Assembly (NCBI GenBank): GCA_023475225.1
Contig: JAMCVK010000035.1
Location: 75,212-112,147 of the forward strand
Reading direction: 5' to 3'
Length of the DNA: 36,936 nucleotides
Origin: Chloroflexota bacterium
GTDB taxonomy: Bacteria > Chloroflexota > UBA6077 > FW602-bin22 > JAMCVK01
Below the pieces are notes generated by a model. It was not told the origin of the DNA. It ran no database searches and saw nothing but the letters and a program-made list of their open reading frames with translations. Within the stretch, counting starts at the first letter, position 1, and each line of letters starts with the position of its first letter. This document shows, piece after piece, positions 30,109-36,936 of this stretch. A program made the translations under genes and the position numbers.

Positions 30109-31263
30109 ATGAGGAGACTATCATTCTTTAGAACACCCACGAGCGTTATTTACGGTATTGGCGCAGCCCAAAAGGCTGGCGAAGCTGTCCGTAATTTTGG
30201 TGTTGGCAAAGTGCTATTGGTGACAGATAAAGGGGTCAGCGAAGCAGGCCTAACAAATGGGGTCAAGTCCTCCTTAAGGACAGCCGGGATGAAATTCGCT
30301 ATCTTTGATAAGGTCGAACCGAACCCCTCTATTGAAACAGTGGAGGCTGGACTGCTTGCTCTGAGGGAGTCGGCCGCTGAGATCATCGTTGGCGTGGGGG
30401 GTGGCAGCGTCATTGATACCAGTAAGGCTATCGCCATTCTAGCTACGAACGGTGGTAGGATAAGCGACTACGAGGGGGTCGACAAGGTTCCTCAGCCGGC
30501 ACTGCCCGTGATCGGCCTCCCCACCACCGCTGGCACGGGGAGCGAGGTCACGATCAACGTGGTAGTCACTGACCGAGTCAGAAAATTTAAATTCACTATT
30601 GTCAGCCCTAATGCGGCGGCCCGCCTGGCCATCCTGGACCCTCTACTCACTGTCTCTATGTCCCCCAGGCTCACTGCGGCGGTAGGTATCGATACCCTTG
30701 CCCACGCCATTGAGTCCTACGTTTCTTTGGCATCTTATCCGGTCACAGAAAGTCTGGCCCTGGGGGCGATCAGACTCGTAGCCTGTAACCTCCCCACCGC
30801 CGTCGCCCACGGGGACGACCTTCAGGCAAGGGATAATATGCTGATGGCTTGCCTGATGGCCAGCCTCGCTTTCAGCAACACTCGTTTGGGCAACTGTCAC
30901 GCGATGTCTCACCCCCTGGGAGGCTATTTTGATATTCCCCATGGCATAGCCAATGCCATCCTTCTGCCCCATGTAATGGAGTTCAACCTCACCAGTGTAC
31001 CCCAAAAATTCATTGATATAGCCGTAGCTATGAGTGAAGAGGTCGCTGGCTTGCCGGTAGAAGAGGCAGCGTTCAAGGCTGTCTCGGCCGTCAAGCACCT
31101 CTGTGAGCAGATCGGCATACCAGGGACTCTCCGTGAGGTTGGCGTCCAGCCAGAAGCCATTCCGGCCATGGCCCAGGATGCGATGAAAAGCGGCAACATC
31201 CTGGTCAATCCACGTAAGACAGAACTGGGAGACATAGTTCGGCTATTTGAGAAGGCCCTTTGA
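30109..31263 (+). CDS. Iron-containing alcohol dehydrogenase
   Basis: This 384-aa group III alcohol dehydrogenase has NAD(P)-binding GVGGGSVIDTSKAIAIL (about 94-110) and PTTAGTGSEVT. Iron-site residues are D195 and H199 (GIDTLAHAIESYV), H264 (NCHAMSH) and H278 (IPHGIAN), spaced as in FucO (196/200/263/277). It interconverts an aldehyde or ketone and an alcohol; relatives act on lactaldehyde, 4-hydroxybutyrate and 3-hydroxypropionate semialdehyde. It follows the omega-transaminase on the same strand and probably removes or regenerates its semialdehyde. Last member of the plus-strand catabolic arm, with only 25 bp before radC. Confidence 0.94.
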   Translation: MRRLSFFRTPTSVIYGIGAAQKAGEAVRNFGVGKVLLVTDKGVSEAGLTNGVKSSLRTAGMKFAIFDKVEPNPSIETVEAGLLALRESAAEIIVGVGGGSVIDTSKAIAILATNGGRISDYEGVDKVPQPALPVIGLPTTAGTGSEVTINVVVTDRVRKFKFTIVSPNAAARLAILDPLLTVSMSPRLTAAVGIDTLAHAIESYVSLASYPVTESLALGAIRLVACNLPTAVAHGDDLQARDNMLMACLMASLAFSNTRLGNCHAMSHPLGGYFDIPHGIANAILLPHVMEFNLTSVPQKFIDIAVAMSEEVAGLPVEEAAFKAVSAVKHLCEQIGIPGTLREVGVQPEAIPAMAQDAMKSGNILVNPRKTELGDIVRLFEKAL

Positions 31264-31287
31264 TACCTTTCACCCCGCAGCCGACCT

Positions 31288-32094
31288 GTGGTAGAATACG
31301 CCTTGCGGCAGAGAGGTAAGGGTAAGACACTTTCCTCTCTCAAATCTAGCACAAGAGGGAAGATCAGAACGAAAAAACGAAGAGTTCGTGAGGGGCAGAA
31401 AGGTCTCTATAGCCCAACGATCAAAGACCTGCCGTCGAACGAGCGTCCCAGGGAGCGGTTGCTTAACCACGGCCCCACTTCTCTATCTACCCCTGAACTG
31501 CTAGCCATCATCCTGAGCACTGGTCGGCACGGGGAGATGGTCACCGATATGGCCCGCAACCTGCTTCTGGAATTCGGTGGGCTTTGGGGGCTGGCCCGCG
31601 CTTCCATCGCTGATCTTTGTGCTCGCAAGGGGCTGAAGCAGGCTAAGGTCTCGCAGCTGAAGGCGGCGTTAGAGCTGGCTAGGCGCTTGCGTCAGGAAGA
31701 GCCAGAAGAGCGTCTTCAAATTAGATCGCCAGCCGACGTGGCCGATTTGCTCCTCCTGGAGATGGCCATCCTGGAACAGGAACAATTCCGCGTCATCCTC
31801 CTGGATACGAAGAATCGCCTCATCGCCGTCCGGCGAGTCTACGACGGTAGCCTTAACGCTTCCCTTATTCGTGTGGGAGAGGTCTTCAAGGAAGCCGTCC
31901 GCCAGAACGCCGCGGCCATCATCATCGTACATAACCATCCCAGCGGCGATCCTGCCCCATCTTCGGAAGATATCCAGGTTACGGCCCAGATCGTCGCCGC
32001 TGGTCGTCTTCTGGATATAGAAGTTCTAGATCACCTTATTATTGCCGGACAACACTGCCTCAGCTTGAAGGAAAAGGGGTTGGGTTTCGCCTAG
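31288..32094 (+). CDS. radC: RadC-family JAMM-domain protein
   Basis: The protein has the UPF0758/RadC fold. A helix-hairpin-helix-like N-terminus ([24 protein letters not shown]-like segments) leads to a JAB1/MPN metalloprotease-like core with H215-x-H217 and D228 in [16 protein letters not shown] and E in GEVFKEAV. The old link to DNA repair is weak, and the metal-site activity is not established. From the GTG at 31288 it would be 268 aa, about 40 longer than usual; the extra N-terminus is very basic ([12 protein letters not shown]). No other ATG or GTG exists in frame before the conserved part, and a TAGAAT-like -10 lies right at that start, so the true start is uncertain. Confidence 0.88.
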   Translation: MVEYALRQRGKGKTLSSLKSSTRGKIRTKKRRVREGQKGLYSPTIKDLPSNERPRERLLNHGPTSLSTPELLAIILSTGRHGEMVTDMARNLLLEFGGLWGLARASIADLCARKGLKQAKVSQLKAALELARRLRQEEPEERLQIRSPADVADLLLLEMAILEQEQFRVILLDTKNRLIAVRRVYDGSLNASLIRVGEVFKEAVRQNAAAIIIVHNHPSGDPAPSSEDIQVTAQIVAAGRLLDIEVLDHLIIAGQHCLSLKEKGLGFA

Positions 32095-32150
32095 CTATGG
32101 CCAGACAACAAGCAAATGGGAAGCAGACTTACAGAAGATAAGGGGAAGAG

Positions 32151-33689
32151 ATGCCCGTATACCTTTTAGGTATAGACATTGGTGGAACCGGATGTAAGAC
32201 GACTCTTTATACTAAAGCCGGGGAAGAGGTAGCCAGCGCCTATCGCGAGTATCAGATGGAGAGCCGCAGGGTGGGTTGGGCTGAGGAGGACCCAGATGAG
32301 TGGTGGAGGGCGACGGCCTTGACCATTCGTGATATCCTGAACAGACCAGATGTTGTCCCTCAAGATATAGCCGGCATTGGCGTAAGCTGCACCAATGCCC
32401 TGGTTGCTGTTGATGATCAGGGAACACCCCTTCGTCCGGCCATCATGCTCTGGGATCAAAGGGCAACTTCCCAGGTTGATTGGCTAACTCAGAATGTAGG
32501 GATCGAGCTGATTCTCGGTATAGCTGGCAACAATATCGGTCCGGGTACATTCTCCCTACCCTCTATTCTCTGGATCAAGGAGCATGAGCCGGAGATATTT
32601 GCTCGGACGAGTAAGTTCCTGGTGCCTACCGGATTTATCGTCCACAGGCTAACCGGACAATTCACCATCGATTTCTCACGGGCCTCAACCACCTTGCTCT
32701 TCGATATCAAGAACCTCTGCTGGTCCGAGCAGATTTGCCAGGCCACTGGGGTGCCGTTAGCTAAGCTTCCCTCACTGTATCCCTCTACAGACATCGTTGG
32801 AACAGTAACAAACGCAACGGCCCTTGATACTGGGTTGCTAGCTGGCACTCCGGTGATCGCTGGATGCATGGATACGGTGTCGGCCGCGCTGGCTATGGGG
32901 GCCATCGAGAGCAATCAATCGTTCATCATTATGGGGACAGCCGCACGACTGGCCGCTTGCCTCTCCAGGCCTACCTTTGATCACCATTTCCTGAACTGTG
33001 TCTATGCCCAACCTGGCCTGTGGTTAACCATCGCAGCAATCAACGGAGCCGGGACCTCATTACGCTGGTTCAGGGATACTTTTGGTCAGTTAGAGTGCGT
33101 CTTAGCCAGGGAGATCGGAGCTGACCCATACGATCTTCTGTGTCAAGAGGCTGCCCAGTCATCTTCCGGTGCCCACGGCGTCATCTATTTGCCTTATATC
33201 GCGGCCGAACGCTCACCCATCTGGGATCCCTATGCGAGGGGGGTCTTTCTGGGCCTGGCCCTGGCCCATAAACGCTCTGATATTATACGGGCCATACTGG
33301 AGGGCGTGGCCTACGCCGTGAAGCACAACCTGGAGATATTTGAAAGTGAGCTCGGGATAAGAGTACCCTTGCTCCGTATCGGTGGGGGAGGGGCACGCAG
33401 TGCCATATGGCGGGGCATCATTGGTGATGTAACGAACCGTCAAACCGTCTATTGTGCGGTCAAAGATCCTGAGACTCTAGGCGCAGCCGTGTTAGCTGGC
33501 GTAGGGGCTGGCCTCTACGAGAATCTTGAAGACGGCGTGAGACAGAGCGTACGGACAGCTGAAGAGACGTGGCCTAGCCAAGCAGCTCAGGCTATCTACG
33601 CAGAGGGTTTTGAGTTATATAAGGATATTTATAAGGCCCTTAAGCCGTATTTTAAGCTTCTAAGCGAGGCACAAGCCTCAAGGGGATAG
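32151..33689 (+). CDS. FGGY-family carbohydrate kinase (xylulokinase-like)
   Basis: This 512-aa kinase phosphorylates a sugar or polyol with ATP. The N-terminal phosphate-1 region GIDIGGTGCKTTLYT, the central GVSCTNALVAVDDQGTPLR with RPAIMLWDQRA, and the C-terminal ATP segment (GGGGARSAIWRGIIGDV) are in place. Segments such as YLPYIAAERSPIWDPYARGV resemble xylulokinases. It lacks an isomerase neighbour, so the substrate is open; given the nearby CUT1-type importer it could act on the imported sugar or on pentose released by the phosphorylase, but radC separates it from that cluster. AGGGGAAGAG precedes the ATG. Confidence 0.9.
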   Translation: MPVYLLGIDIGGTGCKTTLYTKAGEEVASAYREYQMESRRVGWAEEDPDEWWRATALTIRDILNRPDVVPQDIAGIGVSCTNALVAVDDQGTPLRPAIMLWDQRATSQVDWLTQNVGIELILGIAGNNIGPGTFSLPSILWIKEHEPEIFARTSKFLVPTGFIVHRLTGQFTIDFSRASTTLLFDIKNLCWSEQICQATGVPLAKLPSLYPSTDIVGTVTNATALDTGLLAGTPVIAGCMDTVSAALAMGAIESNQSFIIMGTAARLAACLSRPTFDHHFLNCVYAQPGLWLTIAAINGAGTSLRWFRDTFGQLECVLAREIGADPYDLLCQEAAQSSSGAHGVIYLPYIAAERSPIWDPYARGVFLGLALAHKRSDIIRAILEGVAYAVKHNLEIFESELGIRVPLLRIGGGGARSAIWRGIIGDVTNRQTVYCAVKDPETLGAAVLAGVGAGLYENLEDGVRQSVRTAEETWPSQAAQAIYAEGFELYKDIYKALKPYFKLLSEAQASRG

Positions 33690-33705
33690 TTTTTACCCTG
33701 GAATA

Positions 33706-33754
33706 GGGGCATCCCCCATTCGGTAGAAGAAGCCTTACCGATGGCCGGGTGCCC
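33706..33754. repeat. imperfect hairpin between kinase and YtxH-like genes
   Basis: Outer arms GGGCA-CCC and GGG-TGCCC and inner arms TTCGGTA and TACCGA-like bases pair around a loop of about 10 nt. No U-run follows. It may act as a weak barrier between the two genes or be a chance structure. Confidence 0.4.
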
Positions 33755-33789
33755 TTGACTATGATAGTTGTAGAAGGGAGGAGCTAAGT

Positions 33790-34038
33790 ATGTTCAGTCA
33801 AGCCAGGACTACGATGGTCTTCTTAATTGGGGTTCTCATCGGATTGTTGACTGCGCCCAGCTCGGGACGGAGAATACGGCAAAATCTTATCCAGAAGGGG
33901 GCCATCTTGTTAGGGATGCCCCCCAGACCAGAGGAGCTCAGGGAGGCCATAAAAGATATAGAGCAAGAAATAAAGGTGCTGGAATTTGAAAAGGAGAGGC
34001 TAGAACGACTGCTTGAGAGGCCAATCGAAGAGCTCTAA
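33790..34038 (+). CDS. YtxH-like membrane protein, 82 aa
   Basis: This short protein begins with a glycine-rich membrane helix (FLIGVLIGLLTAPSSGRRIR), the layout of YtxH/gas-vesicle-like small proteins. A charged coiled coil follows (AIKDIEQEIKVLEFEKERLE). It is probably anchored in the membrane with the helix pointing into the cytoplasm. The role of this family is unclear, often stress related. A strong GGGAGG precedes the ATG. Confidence 0.75.
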   Translation: MFSQARTTMVFLIGVLIGLLTAPSSGRRIRQNLIQKGAILLGMPPRPEELREAIKDIEQEIKVLEFEKERLERLLERPIEEL

Positions 34039-34067
34039 TCACTACAATGGGCCTCCGGGATGCTTTC

Positions 34068-34110
34068 AGGTCATCGTTAAGTTAAGACTTGCTCAACGAT
34101 GACCTCTTTT
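34068..34110 (+). terminator. terminator between YtxH-like and THEP1 genes
   Basis: AGGTCATCGTT (34068-34078) pairs exactly with AACGATGACCT (34095-34105) and is followed by CTTTT. It should stop transcription from the left. It lies only 12 bp before the NTPase start, so that gene must be read from within or beyond this element. Confidence 0.75.
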
Positions 34111-34121
34111 AGGTAAGGGCA

Positions 34122-34661
34122 ATGAAGAGCGCTTTTCTGATCACTGGAAAGCCTGGCGTCGGAAAAACCTCGGTCATAAAAAGGATGGTAAATGCCTTGG
34201 GATGGACAGCCGGTGGCTTCTACACCGAGGAGATACGGGTGAAGGGGAAACGAGAGGGATTTCACATCATCACTCTGAACGGAGAGACAGCTATCCTAGC
34301 TAGCATTCATATTCATAGCCCTTTTCGCGTCAGCCAGTACGGCGTTGACATGGCCAGCCTGGAGAATGTGGCTGTAGCCGCTCTCCGTCGGGCCAGGCGG
34401 GAAAATGAGGTGATAGTCATCGATGAAATTGGCAAGATGGAGCTATTCTCACCCAGCTTCAGGGAAGCTGTATTGGAGGCGCTAGAGAGTGGTAAACCGA
34501 CATTAGGCACTATCACCCTTAGCCCACATCCCTGGGCCGATCGGATCAAGCAGCATCCTCGGGTGCAGTTGATTCACCTGACCGAAACGAATCGGCAGGA
34601 GGTAACCGAACAGTTAAAGCACTGGCTGCAAGAGTTTTTCGCTTCGAAGGATATATGTTGA
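34122..34661 (+). CDS. THEP1-type nucleoside-triphosphatase
   Basis: This 179-aa P-loop NTPase has Walker A GKPGVGKT (residues 9-16), the family motif GGFYTEEIRVKGKREGF and Walker B VIVIDEIGKMELFS (about 98-111). This is the NTPase_1 family (PF03266), related to human cancer-related NTPase and archaeal THEP1, which hydrolyse NTPs slowly with unclear physiology. A possible RBS (GGTAAGGG) lies in the flank of the preceding terminator. The next gene starts 41 bp after it and may be co-transcribed. Confidence 0.9.
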   Translation: MKSAFLITGKPGVGKTSVIKRMVNALGWTAGGFYTEEIRVKGKREGFHIITLNGETAILASIHIHSPFRVSQYGVDMASLENVAVAALRRARRENEVIVIDEIGKMELFSPSFREAVLEALESGKPTLGTITLSPHPWADRIKQHPRVQLIHLTETNRQEVTEQLKHWLQEFFASKDIC

Positions 34662-34702
34662 GGACAGTAAGGCCATGTTCTGCTGATCCAGGGTGACGAG
34701 GA

Positions 34703-34954
34703 ATGAGTGGGAAGACGACCAGTTGCCAGTTCTCGCTGTACCCATTAAGGAAAGAACATATCGGTGAGATCTTAGAAGAGGCTATCCAAGAGATAAGTAA
34801 TCTGCCATTAACTTATCAAATGGGGGCAATGAGCACACACATAGCTGGGGATGAGGAACAAATCTTTCAGGCGCTGAAGCTAGCCTTCCATAGAGCTGCT
34901 GCTTATGGGGATACAGTGCTCGTAGCCATCGTGTCCAATGCCTGTGAGGGTTAG
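34703..34954 (+). CDS. YkoF-like / MTH1187-type thiamine-binding protein
   Basis: This 83-aa protein resembles the thiamine-binding family that includes YkoF and MTH1187. It shows an N-terminal strand CQFSLYPL, a GAMSTHIAGDEEQIFQALK segment and a C-terminal AAAYGDTVLVAIVSNACEG, all typical. Members bind thiamine or hydroxymethylpyrimidine, and several work with thiamine-related ABC importers. None of those is visible here. RBS GAGGA before ATG. It converges with aspS, 5 bp between ends. Confidence 0.78.
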   Translation: MSGKTTSCQFSLYPLRKEHIGEILEEAIQEISNLPLTYQMGAMSTHIAGDEEQIFQALKLAFHRAAAYGDTVLVAIVSNACEG

Positions 34955-34959
34955 AACAG

Positions 34960-36726
34960 TTAAGGTTCGCTCGGGCGAAGGTGTAGCTCTCGTAACCTCT
35001 CCGGCGATATCGGTGACGGAGCACCGGTCATCAGCTCGACTGCGCTTTGCGTTTTGGGAAAAGCGATTACCTCCCGAATGTTCTCCTCGCCAGCCAATAA
35101 CATAACGAGACGGTCGATCCCTGGGGCGATGCCTCCGTGGGGTGGGGTGCCATATTCAAAAGCCTCCAATAAATGACCAAACATGGCCTGAGAATCCGCA
35201 TCAGACATACCAATCAGGCGGAAGATTTTCTCTTGAATAGCGCGGCGATGGATACGGATGCTCCCCCCACCTAACTCAACCCCATTGCAAACAATGTCGT
35301 ATTGTTTGGCCCTTACCGCCGCGGGGTCGGCATCTAAGAGGGGCAAATCCTCGTCCATCGGGCTGGTGAACTGATGATGCTTAGCCTGGTAGTGTCCCTC
35401 CGTTTCATTCCATTCCAGCAACGGCGTCTCAATGATCCAGGCAAAGGCGAGGACATCGTCATCCATAAGATGGAGGCGACAGCCTATCTTCAAACGAAGG
35501 TTGCCTAGCGCCTCGGCCACGATTGAGGCGTGATCGGCGATGAAGAGTAAAAGGTCCCCTGTTTCGCCTTCCATGCGCTCAACGATTCTCTCTAACTGAG
35601 CCGCGCTGCAGTGCCGCGTGAGGGGAGATTTGATCCCGTCAGCGGTGATGGCCAGGGTGATCAGCCCCTTAGCCCCATAGGCGCTGGCCAGCCGCGCCAG
35701 CTCATCCATCTCCCGACGCGTCAAGTCTGCACCACGGGGGAAACGGATCCCCTTGACCTGTCCTCCTGCGGCGATGGCTGAAGCAAAGATAGAGAAATCT
35801 GTCTGGACTACGATATCAGATATATCCGTCAAATGGAGCCCAAAACGCAAGTCTGGTTTATCAGTACCATACCTTTCCATCGCCTCCTGGAAGGGTAGTC
35901 GGGGAAAAGGAACGCTCTGAAGGCGTTTATCGGTCAAGGCCGTCACTAATTCAATCAATAGGCTCTCTGTAAGCTGGAGGATGTGCTCCTGATCCGCGAA
36001 TGACATCTCTATATCCAGTTGAGTGAACTCTGGTTGACGGTCGGCCCGCAAGTCTTCGTCGCGAAAGCAATGGGCGATCTGGTAGTACCGCTCGAATCCA
36101 GCCACCATCAGCAATTGCTTATACTGTTGAGGCGATTGAGGAAGGGCATAGAAATCGCCAGGATGGAGGCGACTTGGCACAAGATACTCCCGTGCTCCTC
36201 CAGGGGTCTCCTTCACTAAGATGGGCGTCTCGATCTCAATGAAACCACGCTCATCCAACCAATGGCGAATGAAGCGCACGACCTGATGGCGCAGGTGCAT
36301 ATTCTGCTGTAAGCGAGCGCGCCGCAAGTCCAGATAACGATATTTGAGACGCAGCGCCTCGTCCACCTCAACATTCCCGTTAATGTAAAATGGGGGTGTT
36401 TTGGCCAGGTTAAGGACTTCTGCCTCCTCAACGAGCACCTCGATCTCCCCTGTGGCCAGTTCTGGATTTTCTGTGCCCTCTGGCCGTTTGGCGACTGTAC
36501 CGCGAATGGCCAGGACATACTCTGGTCTTACGGCATTGGCTATGCTGTGGCTACCCATCGAGATCGCTGGATTGAAGACTAATTGGGTCAATCCAAAGCG
36601 ATCCCTGAGATCAATGAAGATAAGCCCACCGTGAGCCCGGCGCCGGTGCACCCAGCCAGCAAGAGTTACGACTTTGCCAACATCAGCTATGCGCAACTCT
36701 CCACAGGTATGACTTTTTTGCAACAC
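34960..36726 (-). CDS. aspS: Aspartate--tRNA ligase
   Basis: This class II aminoacyl-tRNA synthetase of 588 aa has the N-terminal OB anticodon domain (GWVHRRRAHGGLIFIDLRDR), motif 2 with FRDEDLRADRQPEFTQLDIE, a bacterial GAD insertion (about 290-420) and motif 3 GIAPGIDRLVMLL. It makes Asp-tRNA; whether it is strict or also charges tRNA-Asn is not evident. I place the start at GTG 36726 because GGAGG lies 5 bp before it. A longer start at 36777 would code through a GC hairpin (ARPPPKAVAVHV) absent from the family. A start at ATG 36738 would put the SD inside the gene. Confidence 0.93.
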   Translation of the reverse strand: MLQKSHTCGELRIADVGKVVTLAGWVHRRRAHGGLIFIDLRDRFGLTQLVFNPAISMGSHSIANAVRPEYVLAIRGTVAKRPEGTENPELATGEIEVLVEEAEVLNLAKTPPFYINGNVEVDEALRLKYRYLDLRRARLQQNMHLRHQVVRFIRHWLDERGFIEIETPILVKETPGGAREYLVPSRLHPGDFYALPQSPQQYKQLLMVAGFERYYQIAHCFRDEDLRADRQPEFTQLDIEMSFADQEHILQLTESLLIELVTALTDKRLQSVPFPRLPFQEAMERYGTDKPDLRFGLHLTDISDIVVQTDFSIFASAIAAGGQVKGIRFPRGADLTRREMDELARLASAYGAKGLITLAITADGIKSPLTRHCSAAQLERIVERMEGETGDLLLFIADHASIVAEALGNLRLKIGCRLHLMDDDVLAFAWIIETPLLEWNETEGHYQAKHHQFTSPMDEDLPLLDADPAAVRAKQYDIVCNGVELGGGSIRIHRRAIQEKIFRLIGMSDADSQAMFGHLLEAFEYGTPPHGGIAPGIDRLVMLLAGEENIREVIAFPKTQSAVELMTGAPSPISPERLRELHLRPSEP

Positions 36727-36743
36727 GCAAGCCTCCATTACAT

Positions 36744-36774
36744 GCACGGCCACCGCCTTTGGCGGTGGCCGTGC
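36744..36774 (-). promoter_or_regulatory. perfect 14-bp GC hairpin at the 5' end of aspS mRNA
   Basis: GCACGGCCACCGCC (36744-36757) pairs without mismatch with GGCGGTGGCCGTGC (36761-36774) around a 3-nt loop. It begins about 5 nt from the predicted transcription start and ends 8 nt before the GGAGG. It could protect the 5' end or shape access of ribosomes. No T-box elements are visible, so tRNA sensing is not supported. Confidence 0.7.
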
Positions 36775-36785
36775 CATTCGGGCAC

Positions 36786-36814
36786 ATTATACTATCATTG
36801 AGAATATTTGTCAT
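36786..36814 (-). promoter_or_regulatory. aspS promoter beside the IS end
   Basis: On the minus strand, ATGACA (36809-36814), exactly 17 bp, perfect TATAAT (36786-36791). Transcription should start near 36779. The -35 lies 18 bp past the transposase stop, within the presumed non-coding end of the IS, so aspS may be driven by an IS-derived or hybrid promoter. Confidence 0.75.
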
Positions 36815-36831
36815 CGAACTGTACTCGTTCG

Positions 36832-36936
36832 CTACCTCCGTGACACCACCTCCTTTCTGCCGTGATGTTGGTTCCAGGCATCGAGGAACTCCTTGGGCGT
36901 GAGGTAGTCCAGGGCCTGGTGGGGCCGGATGGTGTT
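36832..36936 (-). mobile_element. C-terminal end of an IS transposase (IS3/IS481-like integrase)
   Basis: Reading the minus strand from the window edge gives 34 codons and a TAG stop at 36832-36834. The peptide reads NTIRPHQALDYLTPKEFLDA and then WNQHHGRKEVVSRR. The motif RPHQALDYLTPxEFL is the hallmark C-terminus of DDE integrase-type transposases of the IS3/IS481 groups. The rest lies outside the window, so I cannot tell whether the IS is intact. The element points at aspS and its end carries the likely -35 of that gene. Confidence 0.85.

Noticed and set aside
36727-36814. T-box riboswitch upstream of aspS
   Set aside because: The leader is only about 50 nt and consists of one GC hairpin; there is no T-box sequence, specifier loop or antiterminator.

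Overview
This window reads as chromosomal DNA of an anaerobic or thermophile-type bacterium, most likely a member of the Chloroflexota (inference). The clues are the rplI-dnaB-DnaD-like-DnaC-like block, a C4 zinc-ribbon protein followed by rnhA and rnpB, a Lon-like AAA_32 protease, and a large set of amidohydrolase and class-III aminotransferase catabolic genes beside a PucR regulator. Promoters are ordinary sigma-70 type and the tRNA gene set is bacterial. No ribosomal RNA or phylogenetic marker is complete enough to fix the lineage by eye.

Layout. 1-291 is the N-terminal part of an ABC-transporter ATPase (minus strand, cut by the window). 378-2087 holds a tiny membrane ORF, the RNase P RNA gene with its own promoter and terminator, RNase HI and a zinc-ribbon coiled-coil protein. 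2380-5668 is a replication operon: ribosomal protein L9, replicative helicase DnaB, a DnaD-like protein and a DnaC-like loader. birA (5681-6472) converges on it. 6616-9607 is an apparent integrated element. A 48-bp direct repeat of the 3' half of a tRNA-Arg gene flanks one large TPR gene, with no integrase. 9818-11712 carries an unknown small protein, a membrane-anchored PD-(D/E)XK nuclease-like protein and a six-tRNA operon (Met, Val, Leu, Gly, Tyr, Glu) with a consensus promoter and a terminator. 11879-14570 is the Lon-like protease and a small partner gene.

14619-31263 is the most interesting stretch. A nine-gene minus-strand run encodes a class-III aminotransferase, two tandem TRZ/ATZ-type amidohydrolases, a nucleoside phosphorylase, an ABC importer (permease, binding lipoprotein, permease, but no ATPase), a second aminotransferase and a DapB-fold dehydrogenase. 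Divergent from it is a PucR-type regulator, followed by an SDR, a third class-III aminotransferase and an iron-dependent alcohol dehydrogenase. A perfect 8-3-8 palindrome lies in the divergent intergenic region. I infer a regulon for uptake and breakdown of an aminated, nucleoside-like or heterocyclic nitrogen compound: import, deamination or hydrolysis, phosphorolysis, transamination, then carbonyl reduction. The substrate cannot be read from sequence.

The right end (31288-36936) returns to mixed housekeeping genes: radC, an FGGY sugar kinase, a YtxH-like protein, a THEP1-type NTPase, a YkoF-like thiamine-binding protein, and aspS. aspS has an unusual perfect 14-bp GC hairpin at the start of its mRNA, and its promoter abuts the end of an IS transposase fragment that runs off the window.
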